Positions 26,209 to 57,847 are shown, counted from the stretch's first letter. The stretch: 64,000 nt of DNA from Acipenser ruthenus (GCF_902713425.1 NC_081214.1:22464208-22528207), one strand, 5' to 3'. Made by a program: numbers and translations. The notes: generated from the letters alone by a model not told the origin.

Positions 26209-27576
26209 GCTTCCTACACCTGCCTAGTTTGTTCTCACCTTTAGTTGCATTTTTCTTAGTCTACACTTACTAGGCTTTGCATTTAGTGTTTGATCAGTAC
26301 CTGAAACTACTTATGTTCAGGATAAGCCTGGCTGATGCAACTTCTCTACCTGTGGCCTTACACATTTCCATATCTCTTAAAGAGTGTAGTTTTTCCCATC
26401 ACAAGACTTTTTAAAGCAAAACTGGAAAATATCAATAGGGTGGTTTCTGAATTCCTTCATACATACATTTAAATCCATTCCTCAATCCAAGCGTGTTCAT
26501 TTTTATACAGTGAAGCTTTTGAAGGTCAGAAGAGTGGTGTATACTGTACACATTATTTTTGCAGTGCTGAATACACAAGTGTACAGTTGTTTAATATGAA
26601 AGGAGTTCTCATGGTGACCAATACACCATCAATTCTTTTTTAGTGCCCTGCATAACGCATCTCCTCAAACTCCATCTGCAGCATGACGCTGGATTTATCA
26701 ACACTTATTTACAGTTTAGAAGGTGGAAATAATTCATTTAATCCTGGAATGTAATGTTTTGTTATTTCCCACATACGTGCTTGAGCTCTGTGTGTACAAC
26801 TGTAAGTCTTGTTTAAGCTGTTTTAATAAAACTGTTCAGCAAACAAGTTTGGCTTCCTGTAGATTGTGAAAAGTAAGTTGTGTTCATTTCTTCTGTAAGC
26901 AGGCAATAAAAATTAAAACATTATAAAGGTTTGCTCTGGAGTGAAAGACCTCTATTTGGATTTGAATATTGCTCAACAACACAGGTGAGCTTGTGCTCTT
27001 AACAAAATCACAGGGGAGCGTGTCTTCTTGAGAGGGGTAGAGGGTATTGAGAGTTGCAGAGTTGTAAAGCACCTGCCAGTGTCATTGCACCCACCACTCA
27101 CATAGATGACAATATCTTAGTCTATGAGCGTATTATTTGGTATCCCCTGGCAGTGGGACTCCTGGAAATGTCAAACTTGCACAGTATTCCTACCTGTACC
27201 CCATTATCACACACAAAGGGTTTGATTGATATCGGGTGCCAGTGTTAGCATGACCAGGAGAACTTTGTTGGCTATTGTAGTTTTTACTGTGAGAGGTTTA
27301 CACTGTCTTCGGACTCGCTTTGAAATAAACATGGCTGTGGAAAGACAATTTGAAGAACACAGTAAAAATACAATTTCACAACATATTCAGGGTTTTAGGC
27401 AATTCCATTATAAACCTAATACAGAAAAGTGACGTTTATTTTACTTGCTTGACTAAAAAATAAAATTTAGAAAATTGTTCCTTATAACAATATAATAAAA
27501 TGCTACTGTTTTAAAAAATAAGTATCATGCCTATTCAAATGAAATATCACTCTCTTTTCAATTGGAAAAAACGTAG
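26209..27576. other. UPF3B to RPL39 intergenic region
   Basis: It holds the possible distal UPF3B polyadenylation signal at 26825-26830 and AT-rich unique sequence. I see no coding exon with family resemblance and no clear mobile element. Confidence 0.4.
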
Positions 27577-27585
27577 TTATTATTG

Positions 27586-27632
<47 letters not shown>
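27577..27632. repeat. (TTA)n microsatellite
   Basis: A near-perfect TTA trinucleotide run with a TTG unit near its left end, about 200 bp upstream of RPL39. Confidence 0.95.
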
Positions 27633-27695
27633 AAGTTCTTCATAGTGTCCATTCTGTTGAAATCCACTTTAGCGACACACTGGTCCCTTAAGTAT

Positions 27696-27815
27696 TCACC
27701 TGATGTCTCTCTGGATCCGCTGGGTGGCGCTGTGATGTGGAAGCCTCTCCAACAGCTCGCTGCGAACGTTAACCTCTAGCCTTTCCCAGAGGTCTCTCTC
27801 TTTGCCATCCGCCAT
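27696..27815 (-). other. Possible first exon or short ORF head to head with RPL39
   Basis: On the minus strand an ATG at 27815, 28 bp upstream of the RPL39 ATG, opens a frame of 39 codons (MADGKERDLWERLEVNVRSE, then LLERLPHHSATQRIQRDIR). A donor-like CAG then GTGAAT falls near its end, so an exon of 27815-27700 is possible. The composition is protein-like, but I recognise no family and found no following exon. The ATGGCGG start coincides with a YY1-like motif of the RPL39 promoter, so chance is quite possible. Confidence 0.3.
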
Positions 27816-27820
27816 TGTGG
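27805..27820 (+). promoter_or_regulatory. RPL39 promoter: pyrimidine tract and YY1-like motif
   Basis: tctctctctttg (from about 27792) followed by CCGCCATTG at 27809-27817 resembles a ribosomal-protein promoter, with a TOP-like start tract and a YY1-type CCGCCAT word just before the RPL39 ATG. The exact start site cannot be read from sequence. Confidence 0.4.
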
Positions 27821-27842
27821 TGATAGGGCTGCGGGTTTCACT

Positions 27843-29817
<1,975 letters not shown>

Positions 29818-29958
29818 GACCAGCGGCTGCTTCTGGACGACATCACCACACATCCATCCTGCAAAGACTCCTCTCCGTGGAAGCCCAGGAGAGAAGCCAT
29901 GTCGCCAGTGTCCGACTGCCTCTCTTTTGTACAGATACTCGATTGATTGTTTGTGCTC

Positions 29959-29964
29959 AATAAA
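29959..29964 (+). terminator. RPL39 polyadenylation signal
   Basis: AATAAA 142 bp after the stop, matching the short 3' UTR of ribosomal protein genes. Confidence 0.8.
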
Positions 29965-30385
29965 AGCGAAAATTGGAAAAATCAAAAACTGATGTGATTT
30001 GTTTTTAGTGAAAACGGTTCTCCTAATCTAGAACTGTATTTATTGCTTAAAGTGCTTTTCAAGTTACTGGCTGCAGTTTGTGTCCAATTTCTAGAATGAC
30101 TATTTTATTCTCCTGTTTCCCAGTGTAGCTGTCCTCGGATGCATGGTAAGATGATTTCAAGCACTGTGGTCTTGAGTAGTAATAGTATCCACCTACAGTA
30201 AGGCTTAATGTTTAAACACATGAAGAATCACTACCACACTTAAATGTGTATCTCTTTTCAGTGAATGCTTCTGATCCCCTGCATGTATGATCTCTTTCTG
30301 CTCTGAGCCATGTGTGTTGACTCAGCCTGCCCTGCGAGTACTTTACTGGTCATTCTCCAGAGTAGTGGTGATGCAGCATCTAGTG

Positions 30386-30649
30386 CAGGACTTCCCAACC
30401 CTGCTCCTGGGGACCCAACGTGTCTTCCAACTGAGCTCTCAATTACTTAACTAAACCCTTCATTGAATTTCCTTAATTAAACCTTTTGTTTTCAGCTCTT
30501 AAACAGTTGCAGATTTCAAGTTAACTATAACATTTTAGAAGTAACTTGAACTCTGCAACTTTCTGGGGGGCTGAGAACAATGAAAGGTATAATTAAGGGT
30601 CTAGATCAGTATTTGAGAGCTCGGTTGGAATGATGGGAAGCCCTGTTCT
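30386..30649. mobile_element. Long foldback MITE, family A, copy 2
   Basis: Begins cttcccaaccctgctcctgg and ends with the complement-like ggaatgatgggaagccctg. Internal arms cagatttcaagtta and taacttgaactctgc match copy 1 at 4008-4330. It is shorter and more degenerate, and lies between RPL39 and SOWAHD. Confidence 0.8.
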
Positions 30650-30861
30650 AGTGTGAACTATCTGATCTATTGAATGCTGGAAGGAAAGGGCTTTCAGATT
30701 GAGGGCCTCGATGGATTTCACAAGCTTGCATGTATTAAGCTGATATTTATAAGCATCATTCCAGCAACCATGAGAATTTGTAAACAGTCTTGTAGGTTTA
30801 TTGGTTTTGACTGGTGGTAAAATTAACAAGAAGCAGCTTCTGAATTTCTGCTTCTGAATTT

Positions 30862-30877
30862 CCACAAGAGGGCGGTG
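30862..30877 (+). promoter_or_regulatory. CTCF-like motif
   Basis: CCACAAGAGGGCGGTG is a good match to the CTCF core. It is one of three similar words, all on the plus strand, around SOWAHD (also 31226 and 34175). Confidence 0.45.
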
Positions 30878-31225
30878 TACCGGTTCAGGCAGTCCAGTAT
30901 ATATACTTCTGATCCTGTATGTGTTTCACTAGTTCAGTTAATCAAATTAACATGGTCAGCACACGCCTCCAGACCCCACGCCTGCTGTGTCAGGCTGGTA
31001 TTGTAACTAGCACTGGGTTTCAAAGTGCCTCTTGTATAATGACCTGTGCTTTTTTTTTCTTTCTGTATGAGATAAACCTATTTATTTGGCTTTATTATAG
31101 CGTCGTTGTGTTCATTGCACATTTAGATGAAGGAAAGCTCCGTGTAAAATGGTTACTATTGCAACCCAAGCATTTGGTACTGTGGAAGGGACCAACGAGA
31201 AATGCCTTTGTGTTGATGCAGTCTT

Positions 31226-31241
31226 CCACCAGGGGGTGCTG
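31226..31241 (+). promoter_or_regulatory. CTCF-like motif
   Basis: CCACCAGGGGGTGCTG resembles the CTCF core with one off-consensus base. Candidate only. Confidence 0.35.
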
Positions 31242-32159
31242 TGAAGGTGTTCCTGAAAAGCCAGCCTGTTCTCATTAACATTGGTGTTGTATTTGCCAAC
31301 GATAGTGATAACTATATGTGGGGCAGAGCAAACAAATACACGCTTTTTTAGTTGTTATGGTGTATTTTGGACGTGTTTCTTTTTAAACTACTTTTCCCAA
31401 AACGTATGAAGTCCTTTATCGATCCTAAATAGTTGCCTCTCGGAAAAGCGTGCATTATAATGTAAGGTTGCTTAGCAACGTTACATTATCGGGTTCTGAT
31501 AATGCATCTTCCTCTCAGCTCTAACAAAAAAATGTCAGTTTAACTCCAGAGTAATTGCTTTATAATTGCGCTGGCCGACAGAAATGAAATAACTACATCT
31601 CAGTGAATAATGCATAGCATACAACAGGCATGAGATTCGTGTTTTATCCACAGAAGCTTTCGTTTGATTAACTCCACAGACGCATGTGACGCACCTTCGG
31701 ACTGCAGTCACATCTGAACAGCACTGGGTGTCATGGAAACGCACAGACATACACAGTGCGATAGATCTGGACTGTATTTATAGAAAACATATTTGGTTTT
31801 ACAACAAAAGTGCAATTTGTAATATTTGAAATCATATACATATATTGACATTTTTATATTTGAACAGTTCTACATACGACGAGTAGCATTAGCAAATCAA
31901 CCACCATAAAAAAAAGTTAACAAAAACGATTTCGTATATATATATTTACATAATATTTACAAGATTAAACATAAATACAACATCTATGGAGTTTTGATTG
32001 ACAATACTGTAAACATAATGTACCATAACTACAGAGTTCTGAAGTACCTCATAATGTGTCTGAAATTGCTAATTCATTTTTGTTTTAATTAAAGGCTCTA
32101 TAAAAACGTAATACCATTTCATTCCAGCCAGGTCAATTCTAGACCCCCCTGTGCTTCAG

Positions 32160-33296
32160 TCAGCGGACCCCCCAGAATCTATTTGCCCTGTTTAGGAACG
32201 AAAAGAAAGATGGGAAGCGCCTCCGGAAAGTGCCGAACCTGGTGGTCTCTGTTTTGTTGACAGAACAATCTAGCTCGTCTCTGGTATTCTGAGAGGCGCT
32301 GTAGTGCGCTCCGCCTGTCCCGTTGTTATTTACATTGTGGTACCCAATGCTCCCAGTCTCTTCATCCATGGCCCCAGTGAGCTCTCTTAATTCGGTGGAA
32401 GCGTTTCTTTTCAGATACTGCCAGGCTTTCTTTCCATTGTAATCCCTGGCATCCACATCGGCGCTGTACGCCCCCACAAGGATTTTAATAATCATGTCCT
32501 GTCCGTGCATGGTCGCGACATGCAGGGGAGTGAGACCCCCGCTGGCTCTCAGGTTAACATTCACAGGAAAGTCCTTGCTTTCTGCAAACCTCATCAGGTG
32601 TATCAACGTTTCGTGTTTCCCATGCTTGGCCAACCAGTGGATAACCGTAAACCCTGTCACAAAATCCCGTTTAGTCAGCAAATTGGGGTCCTCGGATAAA
32701 AACTCGACGATGGTATCGTAATTCCCATCGACTACTGATAGCATCCAGGCGTGCTCCACGGGATCCAGGGCCAGAAACGCGCGGTTGTTATTTTCCTCGT
32801 TAGTGAGATCAGTGTCCGGATCGTTGTCAGGGTCCCCTTGCACGCTGCAGCTCTTTGACGACTGCAGTATGCTCCCCAATCCACGGTGCAAGCCATTGTT
32901 CAAAAAGAGTTCTTTTAAATATTTTTTCCTCATCGCTGGCGTAAGGGTGTATTTTTCTGCCGCTTCGCACGGTAGTTTCTGTGAGATGCACTGGCCGGTT
33001 GCTCCGCCGCCGCCTCCATCCGTCTCCTTTACTTCGGACTGTCTCTGGAACTTCTGCCTCCGCGAGGAAGCAGGCAGCGGTCTAGTGCGGACCCTGAGCG
33101 AAGGCTGCAGGCTCAGACTGAAGTCTCCAGACGCGCCTTTCACGGGGACGTGGGAGTCTCTCAGACTGGCACTTAGTAAACCGCATTCCGGATCCTCCCC
33201 CTCCTTCAGCAATGCTGGCCTTTCCTGATGAGAATCTGAAACACCGCTTCTACCGATTGTATCTGCCAGTTCGGAGCCGCTTGCGCTGTCATACAT
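32160..33296 (-). CDS. SOWAHD: Ankyrin-repeat protein SOWAHD (sosondowah family member D)
   Basis: A single-exon minus-strand gene of 378 residues, as expected for SOWAHD. The amino half is low-complexity and includes a GGGGG run near residue 95. The conserved part begins at LTPAMRKKYLKELFLNNGLH. It continues LDPVEHAWMLSVVDGNYDTI and two ankyrin units, FVTGFTVIHWLAKHGKHETL and GGLTPLHVATMHGQDMII, and ends the core with YNGKKAWQYLK. The exact function is not known; related Drosophila Sosondowah controls behaviour under nutritional stress. The start is the first ATG at 33296, and a second, out-of-frame ATG overlaps it. It lies between RPL39 and SEPT6, as in human Xq24. Confidence 0.93.
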   Translation of the reverse strand: MYDSASGSELADTIGRSGVSDSHQERPALLKEGEDPECGLLSASLRDSHVPVKGASGDFSLSLQPSLRVRTRPLPASSRRQKFQRQSEVKETDGGGGGATGQCISQKLPCEAAEKYTLTPAMRKKYLKELFLNNGLHRGLGSILQSSKSCSVQGDPDNDPDTDLTNEENNNRAFLALDPVEHAWMLSVVDGNYDTIVEFLSEDPNLLTKRDFVTGFTVIHWLAKHGKHETLIHLMRFAESKDFPVNVNLRASGGLTPLHVATMHGQDMIIKILVGAYSADVDARDYNGKKAWQYLKRNASTELRELTGAMDEETGSIGYHNVNNNGTGGAHYSASQNTRDELDCSVNKTETTRFGTFRRRFPSFFSFLNRANRFWGVR

Positions 33297-35662
33297 ATTT
33301 GGAGCGATACTCCTCCTTTCCTGTAGACTGATGGCCCTTGTATGATAAGGAGCTCTTTTGCCCAGTGTGTATATCGTCCAGTCAAATGATCACTGGATGA
33401 TTTTTTTTCTTCACTTCTTCTGCCGGACAAAGAAAAAGAACATTTAAAAACATCAGGTTTTTTTTTCTACAATAAAATAATCAACCAAGCAAATAGGCGC
33501 AGAGTGCCGACCAAATGTACCACTGTTTACCCACCAAATAGCGCGACACGCTAGCTGAGGAAGTATTGATGAAATCGTGGTGAACTTTCTTAAGAAACAA
33601 CGAGCACCACCCATTTGACAGCTGTTCCTCTTTCACATGTTCGTTTCCGTCTATAAAAACAGAAATGCAACGATATGAAACTGAGCACTCAAGGTTCAAA
33701 GTTACCCCGTGCCAAGCACGGGACCAGAAGGACCCGTGACTTTTTATAAGCACCACACTAGCAACTGAAATACTTAATACATAACCCATTAATAAGGAAG
33801 AGAATATCCTCACTTGAACACGCGAACTGTGAAACCTACGCATTCACAGTCTCTAACTCAAGTGTAAAAGCCGTACTTTGTAATCCAAACCCTGCCGTTA
33901 AAAAGAAACGTACCCGGCCCTGACCGTCTCTCTCCCGGCTGGGAATGGTAACTCTGTCTTGGCAGGCTTTGTTTGTTGAAAGTTTGTATGTTTATTAAGC
34001 AAAGAAAAAGAACAAACGCGAGGCCTTCATCTCAAATAATTCTCACGTTACAGAAGGGGCATCAGCCGTACAGGTGTCACGGTAACTTGTAACCAGCAGT
34101 ACAGTAAGTGCTGTTCACCTCATAATAACAAACCTACACACCTGCAGTATTATTGGTAGTTGTTTGAAACACGACCACTAGGGGGTGTGCAGCTGCAATT
34201 TCTGTCCTCTATAACAGTGGTTTTGTATAGAGGTTTTCCATTTTGCTAACACACAGTTGCCACAGGTGCAGAGGGGGCAGAAATTAGAGTTGCACACACT
34301 TTTGTAGTAATTTCTAAAAAACAATTTAACAGAAGCCGGGCCTCGTGGTTGAAAAAGACAGTCTGTCACAAAAACAAGCCTGTTGCATCACGACAATTAT
34401 TTGTCAGCTTATCAAACCAACACCAAAGCAGCTTCCTGTCGTAGTTGTGTTCTGAGAAAGTGTTTCAGACATTCAGACAAACAGGTTTTACCTTTGTAAG
34501 AAAATCCATTTCCTGTTGATTCAGATACTACGACAAACACACCGTGATACAGCGAGATAACATCAGTCTTTCTCATGACGTCATTGAACTGCCTCTTGCT
34601 TAGTTTCTATATCAATAATTGCAACATCCTGAGTGATTCAAGAGTCCCACTCTTTCAATCAATTACAACTGCAATGCAGTTTTGTTCAGTTTACAATCCC
34701 AGTTATAATCATGCTGCAGTAATTACAATTCTAATTACAATGGCACTAAAAAATAGCATAAGCAACTCCACACATGAGCATGCTTCCTCTGTGTATTCAA
34801 AATCAGCAAACCGCAATCCCAGGCGCACACTCACAGACATGCAGCGGCGGTGTTTAGATCACAGAGTGACGGAGGGGCAAAAAGGCTGCAAGCAGAGAAA
34901 AAAAAATCTGTGCATTGAAACTACCTTAGGAGGATGTAAACAAACTGGAAAGCCAACTAGGTAATGCTTGTGGGTAACAAACGGTACAATGTGGAAGAGT
35001 GTAGTCGACCAGGAATCATACTTTAGAGTAGTATAGTGCCGTGCAGTGTATCACTTGCACTGGTAAACGTGTCTAATATTGATGTTGAATTGTCTTCTAT
35101 GAGCACTCAGTATTCACAGTGTAGAATATAGACCCCCTGCCTGCTTCATCTAGCACACAGGGAAGCGTATTATAAGAACCTAGAGGACTGCCTGCCCTGC
35201 TGCCCATTATAGGAGATTCTCCTATCATTTCCCATAGGCAGCTTATTAAACTGTAAATACTGCACTGTATTTCACCACGATGTATTCTCAAAACCTTATA
35301 TGTGCTTTCAGTGGTGAAGTATCTTCGTGTAACAAGTATTTAAATTCATGGCCATGCCTTTCTTTAATAGACGTTAGAACGGACCATCTCAAAAGAGGGG
35401 GTGGAAACCATGCATATCACATTCTAAAGAAATACTTTTGAACGGAAAGTTAGCCTCAAAGGGTACTAATAAGACTCGTGCACATTAAACATCTTGTAAG
35501 CTGAACCGCACGCGTTGAGCTGCCTTTGTCTCTTGCGTCTCGTACGTGCTGTAGCACGCTGTGCTGCGTGGTGCACTTGGTTTGCTCCTCGCTGTAATCA
35601 TTTTCCTCTGTGCGGAGGCTGGCGATGTTTCCTGTTTAGGGTCGATTTGCAAGTAGCTAAGC
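33297..35662. other. SOWAHD-SEPT6 intergenic region (divergent promoters)
   Basis: No coding exon is visible. It should contain the SOWAHD and SEPT6 promoters; near 35500-35660 the sequence is richer in GC and CpG just before the SEPT6 ATG. One CTCF-like motif lies at 34175-34190. Confidence 0.45.
34175..34190 (+). promoter_or_regulatory. CTCF-like motif
   Basis: CCACTAGGGGGTGTGC matches the first part of the CTCF core well. It lies between divergent SOWAHD and SEPT6. Candidate only. Confidence 0.35.
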
Positions 35663-52959
<17,297 letters not shown>

Positions 52960-53192
52960 GTGGAAGAAACCTGCAATAACCAGGAGTGGGACTGCTCAGT
53001 GAATTGCATTGTGTTTTGGATTAATTTGATTTGTTTTGCTGCTTCTCACATTTGCACGATGGCGTGTGCTGAAAGAGTAACAGGAAAAATAAACCGCTGG
53101 AAACAAGCGTTTCATATAGCTCTATATGTGTGTTCAAATACAAATAAACATCCAGCATGGTTTGGAAATGCACAGGTACAGCTGGCCTCCAA

Positions 53193-53193
53193 A

Positions 53194-53250
<57 letters not shown>
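53193..53250. repeat. (ATT)n microsatellite
   Basis: About 18 ATT units, just after the probable SEPT6 stop, so in the 3' UTR if the end at 52959 is used. Confidence 0.95.
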
Positions 53251-53933
53251 AGTAATAATAGGAGTGGTAGTAGTACTTCTAATATGTGACTGATCGTGAG
53301 ATCAAGATATTCCATGCTTTAAGCCTGGGTGTTTCACTTTATTTGAACCCACAGTACCTGTTACACATTGCATGTGCAGAACATAATGCTTTCTAGTAAA
53401 TGAAGAGCCATACCTCACATTTCATTTGCACTTGTACTTTGCTATTTAAAGCTTCGGGGATTGCAAGTATTGGCTGTACTGCACTGCTAAGCACATTATA
53501 CAAAAGTATGTTTACGTGAACTTGAAATCCAAGATGTGAATTCTTCTATATAGAGATGCACCTTGTATCGGCACAGTGTTTATTGACACACAGACAGGAT
53601 TTAAAGGGACCGGTTTGTAAATCGGTGTTCACAAAGTACTCGTCTTCACTGAGGAAATAAAGGGTCATTCACACCAAACTGCTTATTGATTACTGAAGTT
53701 CTTGTGTTGTTTCAGTTTGCCTTCTAGAAAGAACTCTCCCGCTCTTCTGGGTTATTCTTGTTAATTCAGAACCATGTGGGATCTCAGGTGTATTGGATTC
53801 ATGGTTTGTAGCCTACATAGGTTCAAGAGGTTTAGCATTTTATATAATATATATATGGGGCTGTTCCAGGCCAGGTCTTTTTATTCCAACCATGCCCTTC
53901 AGTGTTCAAATTATCCACATAAACCAGCTCCAG

Positions 53934-54100
53934 GGATGGAAATAAGACTCCTATTGCATGGCAGTGTCACCCATTCCAGGTTTTACTACTCCATTAGCCT
54001 CGGTGTATAGGTAACACGCTCAAGTGTGTTCTATTAAACTCCTAGTAAAACCAGGAATGGATCAAACTGCTCTGCAATGGGAGTCTTATTTCCTCTCCTG
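53934..54100. mobile_element. Short foldback MITE, family B, copy 3
   Basis: Ends ggaaataagactcctattgc and gcaatgggagtcttatttcc are almost perfect complements, with inner arms cccattccaggttttact and agtaaaaccaggaatgg. It is the best-preserved copy of the family. Confidence 0.85.
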
Positions 54101-55286
54101 CAGTTACTTGCCTATTAAACCTGTAATGGCGCGGTAGTGTTCTGTGGCAGTCCCTTGCATCATGTGTGTATTTACTTTCCTTTGCAGTAATCCATGGCTC
54201 TGCACAGAGTAGTTGCTCCTCCCCATTCATTACTAAGGAACCAGGCGTTCACTCATTTGTTATTCTGACCAAAGGCCAAGCAGCTCCTGGTATAAGGATG
54301 TGGACCGAGCTCTTGCTGGTTAGATATTACAAGACCACACCTGTGAGAACATGAAGGATAAGCTATTGTATTCTCTTCAGCGTAGTGATAATAATACTAA
54401 CAGTGTTTCCAACTAACCATTGCTAGAACGTAGAGCATGTTTCTGCTTGAACATTTCATTCATATTTTTTTTAGAAGCAGGTTTATGAAGTTTTGTTTTC
54501 TATTTATCTTGTGTTTTTCATAGGATGGTTATAGTTTAAGCTATTGGTATAAATGGTGGCGTATCACACAATTTGTGGGAGAGAAAACCCCATTGAAGTA
54601 TGTATAGGAAATACACAGTGGAACAAGCCTGACTGAGTCAGCTTGAAAGAACAGCACAAGCAGTCAGTTTGTATGAAATTGCTAAATTGTACAGCAGATG
54701 CACGCGTGACGTGTCCCTTTTTTGTTCTGGGATCAAAGATAATTCTTGTAAAACGAGTCTCTCTTTCTCAATGTGCACATTTTAAACAGAACTAAACTGA
54801 TGCACAAGGAAGGTCAACTGATAATTCATTGTGATTTAAAACAGGAGTAGTTCAGCCAAGCCAAGAATAAAACTGACAAAAAAAAAATGCTTCCTTCATT
54901 CTGACATTAAGTTGTTCCCTTTTTAATATGAAAATAGGCAACTTTAGAACGTTAATGGATAGTACATAACTTGCTCAACCATTGCTCCAATGTAGAAAAT
55001 ATGGGGTATCCTATAATAATCTAAATAGAAGTGTATTTGTTTTTATTATTATTTGAAACTTCTTGAAGGTTTAAGCCACATAGCAGAATCCACTTTCTTA
55101 TTTTTTTGAATTTGACATTGCAGTATTAATCTGTTCCTCTCCGTTGGCCACGCCTCTCTGCGTTTCTTCTCTGCGCTGCACTGGGAATGGCCTGTGGCTC
55201 TTAACTAGCAGATATCACTTTGACTGGCTGCTGCTGTAGCTTCCTCCTTTTTTTTGTTAACTTCCACTTTGTTTCTTTCTCTCTAG

Positions 55287-55296
55287 CTTCTTTTAA
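55287..55296 (+). other. Candidate alternative last coding exon of SEPT6 (NFF ending)
   Basis: After a strong pyrimidine tract and acceptor (tttctttctctctag) the bases CTTCTTTTAA would join exon 9 in the right phase to give a KKNFF ending. Septin-6 is known to have carboxyl-end splice variants, so this is plausible, but nothing here proves use. Confidence 0.35.
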
Positions 55297-55806
55297 ATCT
55301 GTCTTCGCCACCTGTCTGAAGAGGGGGATTGCAGCTTCCACGAGAATTAGGCACCCTTTCCTGTTTGTCGGGTTTAACTTTGATTCTGTGTGTCCTGTTT
55401 TTTTTTAAGCAAACCCTTATGTGAGCTTTACATGGTATATGTTTGGGGTTTTTTACACAGTTCCAGCCTCAGTAGCATTGCAAAAGGGCCTTGAAGACCT
55501 TTGGTGGTCTTTTATAATGATCGAATCAGCTATGGATACTTAATACTGTCTTCCCTAAACTACTTATTTGTGACAAATGCCAGGAATAAGACAGGGTGGG
55601 GGGATGTCCAGATTCACCGTCATGGCCTGGCTGAATGGCCATTGTTTCATTTATAAGGGCTTTTCCGTGAGATACATGGGATCCAGGGATTCCTTGAGGT
55701 CACTGACCTGTTCATAGTGGACAGATGGATGCCTCCCAAAACTAACATTGCACCTGGCATGTGCAGATCAAGAAAGAACAATGAACGAAGGGATTGTCGG
55801 ATTCTC

Positions 55807-55834
<28 letters not shown>
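55807..55834. repeat. (CA)n microsatellite
   Basis: About 14 CA units in the presumed SEPT6 3' region. Confidence 0.95.
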
Positions 55835-55837
<3 letters not shown>

Positions 55838-56718
55838 CAATGGGGTTAGCATGCACAGCAGCTACCACTATCTCTCATTCAAACCCATCACGCAGAATAC
55901 AGCAGGGTGCCAGTAGAATAAATTGCTTGAAAAAAGTGTGATACAAAATGCCTCATCAGTATTGTGGAATAATGGATGATGGATTATGTATTATAACAAG
56001 CCATCGAGGGGCTGTGATGTGAATTGCCGGGTGAAACGGATTCAATTATAGTGCTTGTAAAAAATATTTATATATGCAAGTCAGTTAGCTGTGTTTGTTT
56101 CATATACTGAAGAAGTGAAATACCATGTGGGCCCACATACAGCGTCTCTACAGCGTGCTTTTAGTATTTCTGTCTAATCTGTATGGTTCTTGCATGTCTT
56201 CCCAGCACTGTGTTCTGTCTAACATGTTTTACTGAACTCTTATTTTGTAATAATGAATTTTTGCACTGTTCATTTCCAGAAGAAATGACTGTATCCCTCT
56301 TTTGGTACTGAGTTCTGACCCTTGTTTTTATGTTAAATTATAAACAGAAACGATTAATGTTTTAATTTCTGTATAATTTGATATATTTGTTTGCAAAATA
56401 CTCTGCCAACTTGACAAATGTATTAAATCATATAGAATGAGAAATTGCCAGGAATGGTGTGACTGGCATAGTTTATTTACATACTTTATAGTAAAGATAT
56501 TTTGTGGAGTAATACTCATAAAAACAAAAGTGAAAACTTGCATAAGAATTTTAAAATGACTATTGACTGTTCTTCATACAGAGCTTATTTTTTTTTTGTT
56601 TAAACCTTTTTAGTCAGTTAGTGTCCTAGTTTGTGATGCCATGTATGTCAGAAGAGGTTCTCCCATACATCAGAGTTAAGTACTTCACTGGACTATGATA
56701 GCATTGATGTACGTTTTC

Positions 56719-56724
56719 AATAAA
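56719..56724 (+). terminator. Likely distal SEPT6 polyadenylation signal
   Basis: AATAAA followed by a TG-rich run (56736-56754), which suits a polyadenylation site. It would imply a 3' UTR of about 3.8 kb from the stop at 52959, or 1.4 kb from the alternative stop at 55296. Confidence 0.5.
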
Positions 56725-56992
56725 ATTTCAAAAAATGTGTGTGTGTGTGTGTGTTTTTAAATTGTTATTCAGTGTATGGTATATTAGCATTGTCTTTAAA
56801 TGATATGTATACACAGCTGCATGTTTTTCTAAGTGATTTTCCAGATGCAAAGACATGGATCAGTTTCATTTTGTTAGATATGATTCGGGGGGATAATCGT
56901 TTTATTGCCAAAAAGACTTGTGCGAATGCTTTACATGGATGGTGCTGTCAGATGCTCATGACCGTTCTGAATGCAGTACCTTCATAGTGTGT

Positions 56993-57097
56993 AATAAATG
57001 ACACGGGACGCTCTGAAAGGTGTGTTTAATAAATGACACGGGACGCACTGAAAGGTGTGTTTAATAAATGACACGGGACGCTCTGAAAGGTGTGTTG
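56993..57097. repeat. Three-copy tandem repeat, 35-bp unit
   Basis: Unit aataaatgacacgggacgct plus ctgaaaggtgtgttt, three times at 56993, 57028 and 57063 with one base change. Recent, probably variable. Each unit starts with AATAAA. Confidence 0.95.
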
Positions 57098-57847
57098 CTA
57101 GAAGTCCAAAGTGACATTTCTTTGACCCTCTGCTTATATACTGCTGTATGTGTCTCGTTCTTATCTCGCTCAGGACCTTTCTCTGTAATAACAACGTGAT
57201 AAAGTTAAGACTGTACTGGAGTGGAATTTCAAAACGAGCTCACGTTTTATCAGCAAACAGGATGTGGGGAACAAATGTCAAAACGATTCTTCTCATACTC
57301 CAAGTATCTGTGTCCACAATCTATATGCAAGGGCTGCAGAGCTGGGGGGATGCTGACAAGAGTGATGTGTGCTACTTCCTAATGGCATCGACTCATGCCT
57401 GTCAAGACAGCAAGTCAAGTCAGAATCTTGTGGGGCTCGTTTTTGTGCTTATGAACACCTGGAGTTGTAATAGTGGAACATACTTGTAGAGAGATATCCA
57501 CGTCTATCGACACCCCCAGCCAAAGCCATACACCCCGATTCAATTACATTTACAGCCTGAGACCCTAAACTAGTTCATGGGTGATTATACAGTATTTACT
57601 TAAGATGTGTCTACTGTAATGCTACCCAACGCTTGTTATTGACTTTAAAGGTCTTTAAAACACTATACAAAGTTTACCAAAATATATGTTATGTCCTGAA
57701 TAAGCAAACAAAATCGTTGCATTGAGAGAACCATGTTAGCTGGTATGTCTTTAAAAAATTGAGCGGTTGGTGGACAGAATTTAAAGCATAAAACCTCTGG
57801 ATATTCCTGCTTATTACCAGGAGCACAGCCACTGAGCAGCGGATTTA

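Noticed and set aside
34575-34964. 129-codon frame between SOWAHD and SEPT6
   Set aside because: Composition is like the AT-rich flank, with no domain or splice signals.
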